Part shown: positions 6,953-8,238 of the stretch, in pieces
Layout of the letters: every line of letters starts with the position of its first letter
Numbering within the stretch: position 1 is the first letter of the stretch
The notes under the pieces: model-generated
Seen by the model: the letters and a program-made list of their open reading frames with translations, nothing else
What the model was told of the DNA's origin: nothing
The model's database searches: none
Position numbers and translations under genes: made by a program
Assembly: GCA_937925565.1 (NCBI GenBank)
Contig: CALALM010000498.1
Coordinates: 1-8,238, forward strand
Direction: 5' to 3'
Length of the DNA stretch: 8,238 bases
Source of the DNA: an uncultured Centipeda sp.
GTDB taxonomy: Bacteria; Bacillota; Negativicutes; Selenomonadales; Selenomonadaceae

Positions 6953-7881
6953 TGCTTTGCTCCTACTTTGATCTCCACAGTCACATTCGGAGCCGCCACC
7001 GTCACACCGTCAGGCAGAGCGAGTTTCACCTGACGCTTCTCCGTTTCACGTACATCCGATAGGGAGAACTCCTCCGTTCCGATGCCCGTAATCTTGCTGA
7101 CGACATCCTCCGCCCCCGCAATCTCAACACGGGCAGGCTCCACTGTGACGCCCTCAAGCTTCAGATTCGGGGCGAGATCGCTGCGCGGATGCGGCTGTAC
7201 CTCGACCACTTTGCGCGTGATCCCGCGCACCAGCTTAACGGAGACCTCCGTCGTCGCAGGGCTGAGTGTGATGCCGGAAACCTCCCGTCCGTCACTGTTC
7301 AGTGCAAGGAGCGACACATTCTCCATATAGTCATCGGACTGCCCGCTCAAATTGATATGACCGACGATATGTGTGACCCGGTTTACGAGACTGCGCGGTC
7401 CCTCCACCGTCGCCGTCTCACTGTCCTGTATAATCTTGTCCACTGTAAAGCCGGACGCGGGTGATCCGCCGACCGTCAGTGACACCTTAAATGTCTTTTG
7501 AATCATGCGATCGAGATTCACCGTTACCTTATCCGGCGAAACAGCCATCAACTCGAAACCGTACGGAATTGATGTCTCGACGGCATAGGCACGCTCCCCC
7601 TCGGTGAATTCGGAAAGATTGACGCGTGCATGAAAGTCGCCGCGCTCCGCAGCGACAAAGAAAGAGCGCGGACCGCGCACACGGATTGTGACCGTATCGG
7701 TATCGGTCTCCAGCTGATAGCCGTCGGGAGCATGCTCCATCGTGACCGGTACCGTATACGCCCCCTCCATCGCAGGATTCTGATCGTTCATCACGTAGAG
7801 CCAGAGCACAATCGCCACGGCAAGCGCGAGCAATTTTACAGGCAGATTGTGCTGCACGATCCCCCGAAGCCTCGCCATCAT
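6949..7881 (-). CDS. cdaR: YbbR-domain protein CdaR, regulator of the c-di-AMP synthase
   Basis: CdaR (YbbR) is a membrane-anchored extracytoplasmic protein that binds and modulates the diadenylate cyclase CdaA. The 310-residue product has a short basic N-terminus and one membrane anchor (about 14-31, LPVKLLALAVAIVLWLYV). Three repeated YbbR-type beta-rich units follow (about 42-124, 130-216 and 222-306), with recurrent VTIRVRGPRS / ATVEGPRSLV / VEIAGAEDVV-type strands. Some family members carry four repeats. The ATG at 7881 overlaps the cdaA stop (ATGA) and lies five bases after GGAGG. A second ATG at 7878 is equally placed for the same site and would remove one residue. The cdaA-cdaR-glmM context supports the assignment. 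Confidence 0.94.
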   Translation of the reverse strand: MMARLRGIVQHNLPVKLLALAVAIVLWLYVMNDQNPAMEGAYTVPVTMEHAPDGYQLETDTDTVTIRVRGPRSFFVAAERGDFHARVNLSEFTEGERAYAVETSIPYGFELMAVSPDKVTVNLDRMIQKTFKVSLTVGGSPASGFTVDKIIQDSETATVEGPRSLVNRVTHIVGHINLSGQSDDYMENVSLLALNSDGREVSGITLSPATTEVSVKLVRGITRKVVEVQPHPRSDLAPNLKLEGVTVEPARVEIAGAEDVVSKITGIGTEEFSLSDVRETEKRQVKLALPDGVTVAAPNVTVEIKVGAKQ

Positions 7882-8186
7882 TTCTTCCTCCAGCTTCGAA
7901 CCAACTCGAAAATTGACGAACCTGAGCGGTATGCAAAGGCAGGTGTCAGGACATGAGTCAGTTTGTCCTCATCCAGATGACGATGAATCCGCCCATTCTC
8001 CGCAATCGAGATCGTCCCCGTTTCCTCACTCACGACGACGACGAGCGCATCGCATTGCTCCGAAAGCCCAATTGCGGCGCGATGCCGCGTACCGAGCTCC
8101 GTTGAGAGCGTCCGGTTCTCCGTCAGAGGCAGGAGACAGCCCGCCGCGATCAGGCGCGCGCGCAGCAGCTCCGGCAGATCACCGCT
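7878..8186 (-). CDS. cdaA: Diadenylate cyclase CdaA, C-terminal part only; upstream frame broken
   Basis: CdaA (DAC domain) makes c-di-AMP from two ATP at the membrane. The last 102 codons are open and end at TGA 7880-7878. From about 8159 downward they read as CdaA: AARLIAAGCLLPL-like core strand, ELGTRHRAAIGLSE with the ATP-binding RHR motif (8087-8079), VVVVSEETGTISIA, then a tail ending FELVRSWRKK. The frame does not continue upstream as expected. The segment before ARLIAAG reads SGDLPELLR instead of the conserved DGAxIIRG strand, and an in-frame TAA stands at 8189-8187. The DGA active-site motif and N-terminal membrane helices are therefore not visible. No good start codon exists inside the open part. 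Either this is a contig-end sequence error or chimera, or a real lesion. The product identity of the visible part is secure. Confidence 0.85.
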   Translation of the reverse strand, partial: SGDLPELLRARLIAAGCLLPLTENRTLSTELGTRHRAAIGLSEQCDALVVVVSEETGTISIAENGRIHRHLDEDKLTHVLTPAFAYRSGSSIFELVRSWRKK

Positions 8187-8238
8187 TTATGCCGCCTCCG
8201 ATGCCGCCGCACACACAAAGAGGAGTGAAGGACGATCC
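8163..8238. other. Terminal segment not matching CdaA (possible chimeric or low-quality end)
   Basis: These 76 bases should encode the CdaA strand and loop carrying DGA but do not, in any minus-strand frame. The CdaA frame reads DRPSLLFVCAAASEAA, a TAA stop, then SGDLPELLR. Another minus frame contains HKAVIC at 8191-8174, faintly like the HDGAVII of the family, but it soon hits a stop. The plus strand has two frames open to the edge with no recognisable content. The break occurs beside an alternating CG run (about 8155-8162), where assembly or sequencing errors are plausible. Confidence 0.5.

Overview
This is a GC-rich bacterial segment. All recognisable genes lie on the minus strand and are packed with 1-14 bp overlaps, so transcription runs from the high-coordinate end to the low end. 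Protein sequences and gene order suggest a Firmicute of the Negativicutes, most like a Selenomonas relative. This placement is inferred from sequence character, not from a search. The window looks like the end of an assembled contig, because the sequence at its high end stops making sense (see cdaA).

Layout in transcription order. First comes the 3' part of cdaA (c-di-AMP synthase, 8186-7878), then ybbR/cdaR (7881-6949), a COG2509-type FAD-dependent oxidoreductase (6952-5354) and glmM (5313-3958). This is the classic cdaA-cdaR-glmM cell-wall/c-di-AMP module with a flavoprotein inserted before glmM. Next come an EamA/DMT-family transporter (3958-3056) and a small C39-like, papain-fold cysteine peptidase candidate (3059-2430). 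Then follows the ribosome-biogenesis/RNA module phoH (2411 or 2426 to 1431), ybeY (1441-980) and era (983-87). The 5' end of an unidentified gene (100-1) overlaps the end of era.

The genes form one apparent operon. Most junctions are stop/start overlaps (four ATGA, one TAATG), which suggests translational coupling. The only real gap is 40 bp and AT-rich, in front of glmM. It carries a TATAAT hexamer that could be an internal promoter. I see no rRNA, tRNA, CRISPR array, insertion sequence or convincing terminator. No stretch over 300 bases lacks a gene.

Most of the window is conserved housekeeping sequence. The points worth a second look are: (a) the broken start of the cdaA reading frame, with an in-frame stop and no DGA motif; (b) a probable TTG start for phoH set by a perfect Shine-Dalgarno inside the apparent N-terminus; (c) the coupled transporter/C39-like pair between two housekeeping modules; (d) the flavoprotein inside the c-di-AMP module. 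I did not find a convincing new defence or mobile system.
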